Assembly: GCF_021731785.1 (NCBI RefSeq)
Contig: NZ_JAKFWS010000072.1
Span: 1-44,899 of the forward strand
DNA from: Methylocystis sp.
GTDB lineage: Bacteria > Pseudomonadota > Alphaproteobacteria > Rhizobiales > Beijerinckiaceae
DNA length: 44,899 bases
Direction: 5' to 3'
Shown here: one piece after another, positions 18,729 through 26,307 of the stretch
How positions within the stretch are numbered: the stretch's first letter is position 1
How the letters are laid out: every line of letters begins with the position of its first letter
Notes under the pieces: model-generated
The model's database searches: none
What the model was told of the DNA's origin: nothing
What the model saw: only the letters and a program-made list of their open reading frames with translations
Translations under genes and position numbers: made by a program

Positions 18729-19781
18729 TTATTCGCCGCCAGCTGGGAACGAGTAGTCGCTGACAGTTCGAGTATAGGTGAAGCGCAGCGTACTGTCTGA
18801 ATATCCGGTGGTCCGACAGTTTCGGCGGTTGGGCGCGCGGCCCCGAACGATTACCTCGTGTTCGTTCACCACGTCGCCATCTACGGAAAAACCAATCGGG
18901 GCACACCCCGATGAGAACCGGTAGGCTGTGCCAATGTACTTGTTTCCTTGCCGCGTTCCTTCAAACAGTAAAGTGCCGTTGTGAACTCCCTGTGCGACCA
19001 AGCCCTCTCTTGGAGCGTCATAGTAGAACTTGCGGCGCTTGCCGTCGGATATCAGGACCATGGTTGATCCGTTGTGATCCCAGAGCGAAGCGCTACCAAC
19101 CGACTCGACTCGTGACGGCGAAGCGGGTTGCGTCACGGGGGGAGATGGCGTTACCGCCGCACTTTGCGACGAAGACTGAGATTCTTCTTTGTTTCTAGCT
19201 TTCTGTAGCTCCTCAAGAGCGGCAGCGGCCATCTTCCGCGTCCGCTCCAAAGATTGTATCTCATCGGCTCGGCGCGCCGACTCCTCGGCGGCGGCTCTCT
19301 CCTTGGCGAGCTCTTGCGCCTTGCGAGCGGTGTCGAGCGCTTGTTTCGCGGTGGCTCGGCGCGCTTCATCGGCGGACTGTTCGTCCTCAGCTTCCCGAAC
19401 CTTCCGAGCTTCCTCCGACGAGCGGTTCTCTCTCGCTCGTCGCGCGTCATCCTCCATCGACGCCTTCTCCTCCGAAGGACTCCCAGGCGCCGTTGCTTTC
19501 TTCTCGGAATCTTGGTCTTCAAAAACTGACAGTTTATTCGGCGTCTTATCTGGAGCAGCTGCAGTCTTGAATGGAGACGACGCCTCAAGATAAACGCCGA
19601 AATACATAAGGCCCGCACCCAAAACCATCACGAACAAAGCCCCTCCGTTGAGTTCAAGCTCAACAACCGGAAGCTTGATCTTCGTGAGACCTCCGTCCGC
19701 CGATCTAAACACCATCAGCGCCATACCGAACACCAAAAGAATGGCGCCGAGACCAAACATGATTTGCTGATATAAATTCAT
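18729..19781 (-). CDS. Membrane-anchored coiled-coil protein of unknown function
   Basis: A 350-residue protein that I do not recognise. Two membrane helices sit at about 7-25 (IMFGLGAILLVFGMALMVF) and 47-64 (ALFVMVLGAGLMYFGVYL). A charged coiled coil rich in Ala, Arg and Glu follows (about 105-205, for example RRATAKQALDTARKAQELAK), then a Ser/Pro linker. A C-terminal beta-rich domain of about 120 residues starts near SASLWDHNGSTMVLISDGKR and contains paired cysteines (SSGCAPIG, RRNCRTTG). The layout suggests a membrane anchor with a stalk and a small globular head. Base composition is lower in GC than the core genes, and an IS lies 0.8 kb away, so transfer is possible. Confidence 0.7.
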   Translation of the reverse strand: MNLYQQIMFGLGAILLVFGMALMVFRSADGGLTKIKLPVVELELNGGALFVMVLGAGLMYFGVYLEASSPFKTAAAPDKTPNKLSVFEDQDSEKKATAPGSPSEEKASMEDDARRARENRSSEEARKVREAEDEQSADEARRATAKQALDTARKAQELAKERAAAEESARRADEIQSLERTRKMAAAALEELQKARNKEESQSSSQSAAVTPSPPVTQPASPSRVESVGSASLWDHNGSTMVLISDGKRRKFYYDAPREGLVAQGVHNGTLLFEGTRQGNKYIGTAYRFSSGCAPIGFSVDGDVVNEHEVIVRGRAPNRRNCRTTGYSDSTLRFTYTRTVSDYSFPAGGE

Positions 19782-20135
19782 GCATTACTCATTAGGAAAC
19801 GTTCGCAAAGTTCAACAAGTCTACGGCGACTTCATCGGCTCAGCAAGCTGACCCGTCGTTCGCGCACTGGCGCGCAGCGGCGCTGTCGCCGTAAGCTGCC
19901 GGATTATGCTAGGCATCGCTCGACGCCGCAAGCAGGGACGCTGGATGTTGGTCGTTGTCTCACCCCGATGCCGCATGAACACAACCGTATAGAAATGGCC
20001 TCGCTAGCGCTGAAAAGCCACTACGCGGGTTAAGCATTCCTGTAAGCGTCAGAGTTCACACGCAACGGAGATGACCGGCGTTACGCATCGGCTTTTCACG
20101 TCGCGCCGCATTCATACCCTCTCAGGAGCAGCTTC
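19782..20135. other. Divergent intergenic region upstream of pncA
   Basis: About 350 bp between the coiled-coil gene and pncA. No gene-like frame, tRNA or strong terminator is visible. It must hold the promoters of both flanking genes; CAGGAG at 20123-20128 is the pncA ribosome-binding site. Confidence 0.5.
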
Positions 20136-20708
20136 ATGCCCAGCGAAGCGATACGGCTGAAGCCCGGCGACGCGCTGATTATTCTCGACGTGCAGCGCGA
20201 CTTCTGCGCCGGCGGCGCTCTCGAGGTCGCCGGCGCCGACAGCATCCTGCCGACGGTCAACGCCTTGATCGAAGAAGCCGTCGCCGCCGGCGCGGCGGTC
20301 GTCGCGTCCCGCGACTGGCATCCGGCGGGCCATGCGAGCTTTGACGAAGCCGGCGGACCATGGCCAGCGCATTGCGTTCAGGGCAGCGCAGGCGCTGAGT
20401 TCCATCCCGATCTGCGCCTCCCCGAACGCGCGATCATCGTGACCAAGGGAACAGCGCCTGATCGCGACCAACTTTCCGCTTTCAACGCGACGGGACTGGC
20501 GGTTCGACTGCGGCAGCTCGACGTGCGTCGCCTGTTGATCGTCGGACTGGCGCTCGACGTTTGCGTGCGCGACTCAGCGCTCGACGCCATTGCGGAAGGA
20601 TTTGAAACGCATGTGCGGCTTTCCGGTTCGCGCGCCATTACGCCGGAAGCCGGGAGAGACGCCGTCGAAAAGATGCGCAAGGCGGGCGTCGTCATCGAAG
20701 AGAACTGA
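20136..20708 (+). CDS. pncA: Nicotinamidase PncA (isochorismatase-like hydrolase)
   Basis: A 190-residue cytoplasmic hydrolase that converts nicotinamide to nicotinate for NAD salvage. The catalytic Asp lies in LIILDVQRDFCAGGAL; the metal-binding region is SRDWHPAGHASF; the Lys is in IIVTKGTAPDRDQLSAF; the nucleophilic Cys is in VGLALDVCVRDSALDA. All positions of the nicotinamidase triad (Asp, Lys, Cys) are present. The ATG at 20136 has CAGGAG upstream. pncB follows 115 bp later in the same direction, giving two consecutive steps of one pathway. Confidence 0.95.
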   Translation: MPSEAIRLKPGDALIILDVQRDFCAGGALEVAGADSILPTVNALIEEAVAAGAAVVASRDWHPAGHASFDEAGGPWPAHCVQGSAGAEFHPDLRLPERAIIVTKGTAPDRDQLSAFNATGLAVRLRQLDVRRLLIVGLALDVCVRDSALDAIAEGFETHVRLSGSRAITPEAGRDAVEKMRKAGVVIEEN

Positions 20709-20823
20709 ATTTCCGCGCGGGACATCAGCGCGCAGATTGCCCGCACTTGGCGCCCTCGGTAAGGTCGCGCGTAGCGCGCGAGCGCTTTCAGCCTTACCCA
20801 TCGCATTCTGAGAAGGAGCATCA

Positions 20824-22152
20824 GTGGCCAGCAGCGCGCTCTTCGCGGATCTCTACGAATTCACGATGCTGCGCGCTTATTTTGAATTGAAGATGGACGC
20901 GCAGGCGACCTTCAGTCTCTTCGTGCGCAAGCTGCCGCCGCAACGCAATTTTCTGATCGCGGCCGGCTTGAACGATCTTCTCGACGAAATCGAAAATTTG
21001 CGCTTTGAGCCGCCGCAGATCGACTATCTCGCTTCGTTCGAATTCTCCTCGCAGCCTTTTCTCGATTGGCTCGCGAATTTTCGCTTCTCCGGCGACATCT
21101 ATGCAATGCGCGAGGGGACGCCGTTCTTCGAGAACGAACCGATCATGGAAGTGGTTGCGCCCGTCGCCGAAGCGCAGCTCATCGAAACGCTTGTTCTCAA
21201 TCAGATCGGGCTGCAAACGATACTGGCGTCGAAAGCGGCGCGCGTTGTCGCCGCGGCGCGAGGCGCCAGCATCGTCGATTTCGGCGCAAGACGGGCGCAA
21301 GGCCTGGACGCCGCAACGAAGGGCGCGCGCGCGTTCTATATCGGCGGTGTCGAGTCAACGTCGAATGTTGCAGCTGGCCAGCGGTATGGGCTGCCGGTCG
21401 CCGGAACCATGGCGCATAGTTTTGTCCAGGCCTGCGCGACAGAGAGGGAGGCGTTTCGCTGCTTCAGCGATGTCTTTCCCGACACGACGCTTCTCGTCGA
21501 CACCTATGACACGATCGATGGCGTCAAGAAGGTCGTCGCGCTTGCAAAGGAGCGCGGCGCGGATTTCAAAGTCCGCGCGGTGCGTCTCGACTCCGGCGAC
21601 CTCGACGCTCTGTCGCGCGAAGCGCGCCGCATTCTCGACGGCGCCGGATTGACCCACGTGCAGATCGTCGCAAGCGGCGGCCTCGATGAAACGAAGATCG
21701 ACGAGCTGACTGCGCGCGACGCGCCGATCGACATATTCGGCGTCGGCACGGATATGGCGGTCTCGAGCGACGCCCCTGCGCTCGACATCGCCTATAAGCT
21801 GACCGAATACGCCGGCGAAGGACGGATGAAACTCTCGGCGGGCAAGCGGTCGCTGCCGGGCCGCAAGCAGGTTTTTCGCGAGTTTCGAGACGGCGCCGCG
21901 GTCAAGGACGTCATCGCCCGGCACAGTGAAACGCTGCCGGGCGTTGCATTGCTGCAACCCGTTATGCTTTCCGGACGCCGCATTGCGGAGCAACCCCGCG
22001 ACCTTCAGCACATCCGCGCTTATGCGAAAGAGCAACTCGCCGCGCTTCCGCCGAAGCTACGCGCGCTCGACTGGCATGAGCGCTACGACGTCGCGATCAG
22101 TTCCGAGCTTGCGGAATACGAGCGAGAGACGCGCGGGCGGTTAACCGAATAA
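20824..22152 (+). CDS. pncB: Nicotinate phosphoribosyltransferase PncB
   Basis: A 442-residue enzyme that makes nicotinate mononucleotide from nicotinate and PRPP, following PncA. Seen: ADLYEFTMLRAYFE at the N-terminus, VDFGARRAQG, the STSNVAAGQRYGLPVAGTMA stretch with the conserved His just after it (AHSFVQA), DTYDTIDGVKK, VRLDSGDL, and ASGGLDETKI with FGVGTDMAVS, which bind the phosphoribosyl part. The start is GTG at 20824 with AAGGAG nine bases upstream; no ATG fits. The C-terminal extension is that of the longer bacterial form. Confidence 0.95.
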   Translation: MASSALFADLYEFTMLRAYFELKMDAQATFSLFVRKLPPQRNFLIAAGLNDLLDEIENLRFEPPQIDYLASFEFSSQPFLDWLANFRFSGDIYAMREGTPFFENEPIMEVVAPVAEAQLIETLVLNQIGLQTILASKAARVVAAARGASIVDFGARRAQGLDAATKGARAFYIGGVESTSNVAAGQRYGLPVAGTMAHSFVQACATEREAFRCFSDVFPDTTLLVDTYDTIDGVKKVVALAKERGADFKVRAVRLDSGDLDALSREARRILDGAGLTHVQIVASGGLDETKIDELTARDAPIDIFGVGTDMAVSSDAPALDIAYKLTEYAGEGRMKLSAGKRSLPGRKQVFREFRDGAAVKDVIARHSETLPGVALLQPVMLSGRRIAEQPRDLQHIRAYAKEQLAALPPKLRALDWHERYDVAISSELAEYERETRGRLTE

Positions 22153-22173
22153 GTCTCGGACGGAGAATCCGCG

Positions 22174-22899
22174 CTATTTCGCGGCGCGCACATAGACGCC
22201 GGAGAAGCTCACATTCATGCCGCCGCAACCCAGATTGTCTTCGACGACGAGATAGCGGCCATATAGGGAGAGCCGCGCGGCGCAGCTGTCCTTGGCTGCC
22301 TCAGGCGTCGGCAGTTCAGCGGACTTATCGGGATCGTAGCCAATCGCGAGAGTGTTTCCGCGCGGCTTGGCCTCGCCATCAAGTTCCCCCGAATTCACAG
22401 CGCCCCGCTTGACCCGCTCGGGGTCTTCAGCGCCATAGGTCGCGTTGCCGGAAACCTTCACGACGTCGCCGCGCGTTTTCAGGACGATCTTCGCCTCGGT
22501 TCGCCGCCATTTCCCGTCCCATTTTGCGCTCGCGACAGCTTCCGGCGTCACGGGTCGAATAGCCTCGCGCGGCAAAAGCCCGGCTGTCTCAGTCCCACGC
22601 GCCGAGACATAGGTCGCGCAAGCGAAGGGCGCATCGGACGCTTCGATCAGCGCCTCGTCGCCGGGCGTAAGGAAGGCTTTCAGTCTGCAGGCAGCGTCGC
22701 TCGACGGGCAGTTCGGCGTCTTCTTGCTCGGCCCGGCGAAGAAGTTGACCTTCGGCGCCTTCGAATCCATTCGCACAAGCGAAAGCTTCTTGCTTGCGTC
22801 AAAGGCTCCGCATTCGAACGCAGAATGCGCCGGCTCCGCGAACAGCGCCGCGGCGGCGAAAAGAGGCATGCGAGCAAGAACTCGGCGAAAATCCATCAT
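22174..22899 (-). CDS. Secreted protein of unknown function
   Basis: A 241-residue protein with a signal peptide (MMDFRRVLARMPLFAAAALF, cleavage near AHS). Six or more cysteines (FECGAF, TPNCPSSDAACRL, FACATY, SCAAR, NLGCGGM) suggest a disulfide-rich periplasmic protein. A region around 70-120 with DEALIEASDAPFACATYVSA and TAGLLPREAIRPV resembles a bacterial SH3-like stretch. The last part ends SLYGRYLVVEDNLGCGGMNV then SFSGVYVRA, a pattern seen in unassigned alphaproteobacterial proteins. Function is unknown. Its stop is 21 bp from the convergent pncB stop. Confidence 0.7.
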   Translation of the reverse strand: MMDFRRVLARMPLFAAAALFAEPAHSAFECGAFDASKKLSLVRMDSKAPKVNFFAGPSKKTPNCPSSDAACRLKAFLTPGDEALIEASDAPFACATYVSARGTETAGLLPREAIRPVTPEAVASAKWDGKWRRTEAKIVLKTRGDVVKVSGNATYGAEDPERVKRGAVNSGELDGEAKPRGNTLAIGYDPDKSAELPTPEAAKDSCAARLSLYGRYLVVEDNLGCGGMNVSFSGVYVRAAK

Positions 22900-22947
22900 C
22901 CGGTCTATATATCGCGCGCGCTGCGCAAAGCGTTCGCGCGACGCGCT

Positions 22948-23181
22948 CTAGCGCCGATCCTTTCTGTCGATGAACTCCGACGTGAACCGTTTCAGCGCAA
23001 TGCGCAGATCGTCGGCGTAACCGACCGCCCCGAGAGACTGGAACCTTTCGATGTCGGCAAGCATCAGTTCTCTCACTGGCGCCTCCCCGCGATGCAGATT
23101 GAGTAGATAGCCGGAAAGCAGTCGCCCATGCCGCGCACCGACCTCCGTCTTACTGTCGCCCGTAGCCAAGCCAATTTTCAT
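22948..23181 (-). CDS. Small unknown protein downstream of the BLUF gene
   Basis: A 77-residue protein starting MKIGLATGDSKTEVGARHGR and ending KRFTSEFIDRKDRR. No family is recognised. AGGA lies about eight bases before the ATG at 23181. It follows the BLUF gene on the same strand with a 75-bp gap, so the two may be co-transcribed and it could be an output partner of the light sensor; that is inference from position only. Confidence 0.5.
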   Translation of the reverse strand: MKIGLATGDSKTEVGARHGRLLSGYLLNLHRGEAPVRELMLADIERFQSLGAVGYADDLRIALKRFTSEFIDRKDRR

Positions 23182-23256
23182 AGCGAATCCTGAGTTTAGC
23201 GGCTCCGGAGGGCGCGACGCGCCGGACGCCGGCGATCTCCCAAGCAAGAATTGCGC

Positions 23257-23661
23257 TCACCGAAGTTCGGCGAGCGCCGTCGCGTGGCCAAATCCGAAAA
23301 AGGCGTCGATCATCGCCGGAAGGTCCTTGGCGCAGGGCGACGTTTCCATAGGCGCGGCAGCGCGCTTGGGCGCAACGCAAAAAAGTCTCATGCCCCAGTC
23401 GGGGTAAATGCGCGCTGAGATGCGTTCGTGAACGAGCTTAACGACGCCGGAATGACGCGGATCTTTACGTATCTGCAAGTAGAGCGGCGTCAGCGACTGA
23501 TGCGGGCCCTCAAGAATTTGCAGAAAATTGAGGCCGTTGTAGAGGAGCGCGCCGCTAATCTGTAGCGGACGATTTCGCACGGCAGCCTTGTCGACGATCC
23601 CTTCTATTGTGGAGGGGTTCAGATCAATATTGGCATTACTGAAATAGACCAGTCGATACAT
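23257..23661 (-). CDS. Short BLUF-domain blue-light sensor
   Basis: A 134-residue protein made of one BLUF domain plus a short tail. Expected flavin-site residues are present: Tyr6 (YRLVYFSN), Asn30 (AVRNRPLQ), Gln48 (FLQILEG), Trp89 and Met91 (YPDWGMRL). GALLYNGLNFLQILEGPHQS and RKDPRHSGV are typical. Such short BLUF proteins bind FAD and signal by protein contact; no output domain is fused here. GGAGG lies seven bases before the ATG at 23661, so I preferred it over the longer start at 23697. A small unknown gene follows. Confidence 0.92.
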   Translation of the reverse strand: MYRLVYFSNANIDLNPSTIEGIVDKAAVRNRPLQISGALLYNGLNFLQILEGPHQSLTPLYLQIRKDPRHSGVVKLVHERISARIYPDWGMRLFCVAPKRAAAPMETSPCAKDLPAMIDAFFGFGHATALAELR

Positions 23662-23782
23662 AAAGGCCTCCAAACGCGCCGCTACACAACGCGACAATCC
23701 CGCCTTAGGAGGCGTCAGTCAATCGCCACAAACTAAAAAAAGGATAGGACCAAAACGGAAATTATGCAATAGTTTCATGTGC

Positions 23783-23796
23783 TTGACCTAACTCAA
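23783..23796. promoter_or_regulatory. Possible FNR/FixK-type box
   Basis: TTGACCTAACTCAA has the TTGA-N6-TCAA core of FNR/FixK sites. It lies about 120 bp before the BLUF start on one side and about 175 bp before the phasin-like gene on the other. The flanking inner bases are not ideal (consensus TTGAT-N4-ATCAA), so it is only a candidate. Confidence 0.35.
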
Positions 23797-23969
23797 ATCG
23801 CAGCGCCGAGCCCGCGCTCCTGTCATATGTTCGTATCACAGCCGACGCTATTTAAAGGGCATATTGCAGCCCTTTTCAGTCGCGAGGGAGGCGCTGGCGC
23901 GGCCGCGTCTCCCTCTTTATCTTTTGCAGTGGGCGGGGACATATATCGACAGCTCCAGGGGGATTAAAG

Positions 23970-24245
23970 ATGATCGCGCCTAACGCCTCCCTTATCTCGA
24001 TCTCGGTCAAGACGTATCAGGACAATGCCGTCAGGTTGATGGATTTCGGCCTGATCAACATGCGGTCGGCGCTGCAATTCGCGCAGGATCTATGGACGGC
24101 AATGTCGCCGAACGATCTCGCCGAAGCCATGGTCGACTACGGCCGCCGGCAATTTGAGTGCTGGAGCGAAGAATTCGAGGAGTTGTCGACTACGACTGGC
24201 GGCAAGACGAACGAACCCGGCGAGCTCGCCGGGCTAGGCGACTAG
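23970..24245 (+). CDS. Small phasin-like protein
   Basis: A 91-residue protein with GGGGGATTAAAG directly before the ATG at 23970. The core QDNAVRLMDFGLINMRSALQ, then FAQDLWTAMSPNDLAEAMVD, then YGRRQFECWSEEFEELS follows the helical phasin pattern (amphipathic helices, an aromatic-rich FE-type segment). Phasins coat polyhydroxybutyrate granules, but phasin-like proteins are also found without that role. It is shorter than a typical phasin (about 110-150 residues). No pha gene is close by. Family placement is tentative; the reading frame is convincing. Confidence 0.6.
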   Translation: MIAPNASLISISVKTYQDNAVRLMDFGLINMRSALQFAQDLWTAMSPNDLAEAMVDYGRRQFECWSEEFEELSTTTGGKTNEPGELAGLGD

Positions 24246-24444
24246 CAAATAAGAGGACGTAACGATCGGCGCCGCGGCGCGTCCGGGCGCACATTTGCAG
24301 TTCCATCGGCTGCGGGCTAACTCTCCGTCGACGCCGCGCCGAATCCGGTTGAGCAGTTCGCTTGACGCGTCATTGCCGGCGAGCGACATCCCCGCAATCG
24401 CATCGGCCGGGCGTCGCGACTGAATGGAACCAGCTTCTGCTCGC

Positions 24445-25575
24445 ATGACCAAGCGCGCTCCCGCCCTCGCCGACTTCAAACGCATCGTCGTCAAGGTCGG
24501 CTCCTCGCTCATCGTCGATCCCAACAGGGCCTCGGCGAAACGCGCCTGGCTGGGGCGCCTCGCCGACGATGTCGCGGGTCTCCATCGCGCCGGCGCCGAT
24601 GTGCTGGTCGTCTCCTCGGGCGCGGTGGCGCTCGGGCGCAGCGTGCTCGGCTTTCAAAAGGGCGCCCTCAAGCTCGAAGACAGTCAGGCCGCCGCCGCCG
24701 TCGGCCAGATCGCGCTGGCGCGGCTCTGGGCGGAAACGCTGCACGATCGCGGCCTCGTCGCCGGTCAGGTGCTGGTGACGCTCGGCGATACCGAGGAGCG
24801 CCGCCGCTACCTCTATGCACGCGAATGTCTGACGCGGCTTTTGTCGCTGCGCGCCGTGCCGGTGATCAACGAAAACGACACGGTGGCGACGGCGGAAATC
24901 CGCTACGGCGACAATGACCGCCTCGCCGCGCGCGTCGCCACCATGGCGAGCGCCGATCTGTTGATCCTGCTCTCTGACGTCGACGGACTCTACAGCGCCC
25001 CGCCCGACACGAACCCCGACGCCAAGCACATCGCGATCGTGCCGCGCGTCACCGCCGAAATCGAAGCCATGGCCGGTGGCGCCGCCTCGCAATATTCGCG
25101 CGGCGGCATGCGCACCAAGATCGAGGCGGCAAAGATCGCCACGACCGGCGGCGCGCACATGGTGATCGCTGACGGGCGCGAAGAGGCCCCGATTGCGCGA
25201 ATCGCGGCTGGGGGCCGCTGCACCTGGTTTCTCACGCCCTCCAATCCGGTGACGGCGCGCAAGAAATGGATCGCCGGCGCGCTGGAGCCGAAGGGCGCCG
25301 TCCATATCGACGACGGCGCGGCGAAGGCCCTGCGTTCGGGCAGAAGCCTGCTGCCGGCGGGCGTCACGCGAATCGAAGGGGGCTTCGCGCGCGGCGACTG
25401 CATTTTGATCCGCAACGCCAAGGGCGGCGAGATCGGGCGCGGTCTCGTGACCTATGACGCAGTCGACGCCGCCAAGATCGTCGGCCGCTCGACAAAGGAC
25501 ATCGAGGCGCTCTTGGGCTTCAAAGGGCCTGACGAGATTATTCATCGCGACGACATGGCGCTCGGCGGAGAGTGA
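24445..25575 (+). CDS. proB: Glutamate 5-kinase ProB
   Basis: A 376-residue enzyme, first step of proline synthesis (glutamate to glutamyl-5-phosphate). The kinase domain starts [16 protein letters not shown], with [35 protein letters not shown] and [24 protein letters not shown] domain follows at the C-terminus ([35 protein letters not shown]). The frame is also open from an ATG at 24424; no RBS favours either start. proA and obgE, its frequent neighbours, are not in the window. Confidence 0.95.
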   Translation: MTKRAPALADFKRIVVKVGSSLIVDPNRASAKRAWLGRLADDVAGLHRAGADVLVVSSGAVALGRSVLGFQKGALKLEDSQAAAAVGQIALARLWAETLHDRGLVAGQVLVTLGDTEERRRYLYARECLTRLLSLRAVPVINENDTVATAEIRYGDNDRLAARVATMASADLLILLSDVDGLYSAPPDTNPDAKHIAIVPRVTAEIEAMAGGAASQYSRGGMRTKIEAAKIATTGGAHMVIADGREEAPIARIAAGGRCTWFLTPSNPVTARKKWIAGALEPKGAVHIDDGAAKALRSGRSLLPAGVTRIEGGFARGDCILIRNAKGGEIGRGLVTYDAVDAAKIVGRSTKDIEALLGFKGPDEIIHRDDMALGGE

Positions 25576-25595
25576 AGAAAAGCCCTCCCTGCTCG

Positions 25596-25702
25596 CGTCA
25601 TGGCCGGGCTTGTCCCGGCTATCCACGCCGCGACGTTCCGGAAAGCTGCGAGGCGCATGTAGCGGCGCCGCGTGGATGCCCGGCACAAGGCCGGGCATGA
25701 CG
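25596..25702. repeat. REP-like inverted repeat, about 107 bp
   Basis: A 34-base arm at 25596-25629 (starts CGTCATGGCCGGGCTTGTCC) is matched by an inverted arm at 25669-25702 (ends CAAGGCCGGGCATGACG). The arms can pair over most of their length, with internal GC palindromes. It lies between proB and the nsrR promoter. A near-identical single arm occurs at 29082-29115, so this is a dispersed family in this genome. Confidence 0.85.
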
Positions 25703-25742
25703 CTGAGGGGCTCGCGGCCGTAATCGCTAGCGGTGAGACGCA

Positions 25743-25763
25743 GTATTTCAGAATTGCAAATAC
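25743..25763. promoter_or_regulatory. Possible NsrR site in the nsrR promoter
   Basis: GTATTT (25743-25748) and AAATAC (25758-25763) form an inverted repeat separated by 9 bp. The half-sites equal those of the perfect palindrome before hcp, but the spacing is larger. It ends 17 bp before the nsrR start, in position for autoregulation. Confidence 0.45.
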
Positions 25764-25780
25764 CGTGTTAGATTGACTCG

Positions 25781-26212
25781 ATGCGGCTGACGACCTTCAC
25801 CGACTTTGGCCTGCGCGCCCTCATCCTTCTCGCTGACCGTAACCCGGAAGTGATGAGCGCGGCGGCGATCGCGGATCATTTCGGCGTTTCGCGCCACCAT
25901 ATGGCGAAAGTGCTGCAGGAACTCGCCGCGGCCGGATATGTCGAAGGCATTCGCGGCGCGCAGGGCGGCGTGCGACTGGCGCGCGATCCGCGCGACATCC
26001 GAATCGGCCAGGTGGTCCGAACGCTCGACGATCAGCCGTTGGTCGAATGTTTCAGTCCGCAAGGCAGCAACTGTGCGCTTTTGCCGCGCTGCCGGCTGAA
26101 GGGCATGCTGGCCCGCGCCGAGCAGGGATTTTTGCGCGAGCTTGATCGCTATACCCTGCACGACTGCCTCGAAAAAGCCGCCGCCTTTCCCCTCGCCGAT
26201 CATTCCGTCTGA
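25781..26212 (+). CDS. nsrR: Rrf2-family nitric-oxide-sensing repressor NsrR
   Basis: A 143-residue regulator. The N-terminus MRLTTFTDFGLRALILLADR, the helix-turn-helix region ADHFGVSRHHMAKVLQELAA and IRGAQGGVRLARDPRDIRIG are those of NsrR. Three cysteines at 90, 98 and 104 (VECF, SNCAL, PRCRLK) are the Fe-S ligands through which NO inactivates the repressor; the spacing between the first two is wider than in E. coli (7 against 4 residues). hcp and a reductase follow, with a palindrome in between. The context of hcp makes NsrR more likely than IscR. Confidence 0.93.
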   Translation: MRLTTFTDFGLRALILLADRNPEVMSAAAIADHFGVSRHHMAKVLQELAAAGYVEGIRGAQGGVRLARDPRDIRIGQVVRTLDDQPLVECFSPQGSNCALLPRCRLKGMLARAEQGFLRELDRYTLHDCLEKAAAFPLADHSV

Positions 26213-26266
26213 ACATTCGCGTGTATTCGTCGCGCCTCGGCGCCTTGACTTCCATCCTTATTAATA

Positions 26267-26281
26267 AGTATTTCAAATACT
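26267..26281. promoter_or_regulatory. NsrR operator candidate before hcp
   Basis: AGTATTTCAAATACT is a perfect 15-bp palindrome centred at 26274. It matches the core of the NsrR consensus (ATTT-N-AAAT with outer symmetric bases). It lies 27 bp before the hcp start in an A/T-rich stretch that stands out in this GC-rich region, so it would overlap the hcp promoter. Confidence 0.78.
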
Positions 26282-26307
26282 GATTAAGGGAGCCAGGAGG
26301 GAGCGAC

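Noticed and set aside
16490-20135. Genomic island with an att site at tRNA-Trp
   Set aside because: No integrase and no repeat of the tRNA 3' end in the window; kept only as a question about the neighbourhood.
23779-23967. 62-codon frame before the phasin-like gene
   Set aside because: It fills the promoter region between divergent genes, with no recognisable content and no RBS.
24234-24524. Reverse-strand frame between the phasin-like gene and proB
   Set aside because: It would overlap the proB start and the phasin-like gene end; no motif or RBS supports it.
24370-25698. 442-codon reverse frame opposite proB
   Set aside because: No domains; proB is unmistakable on the forward strand.
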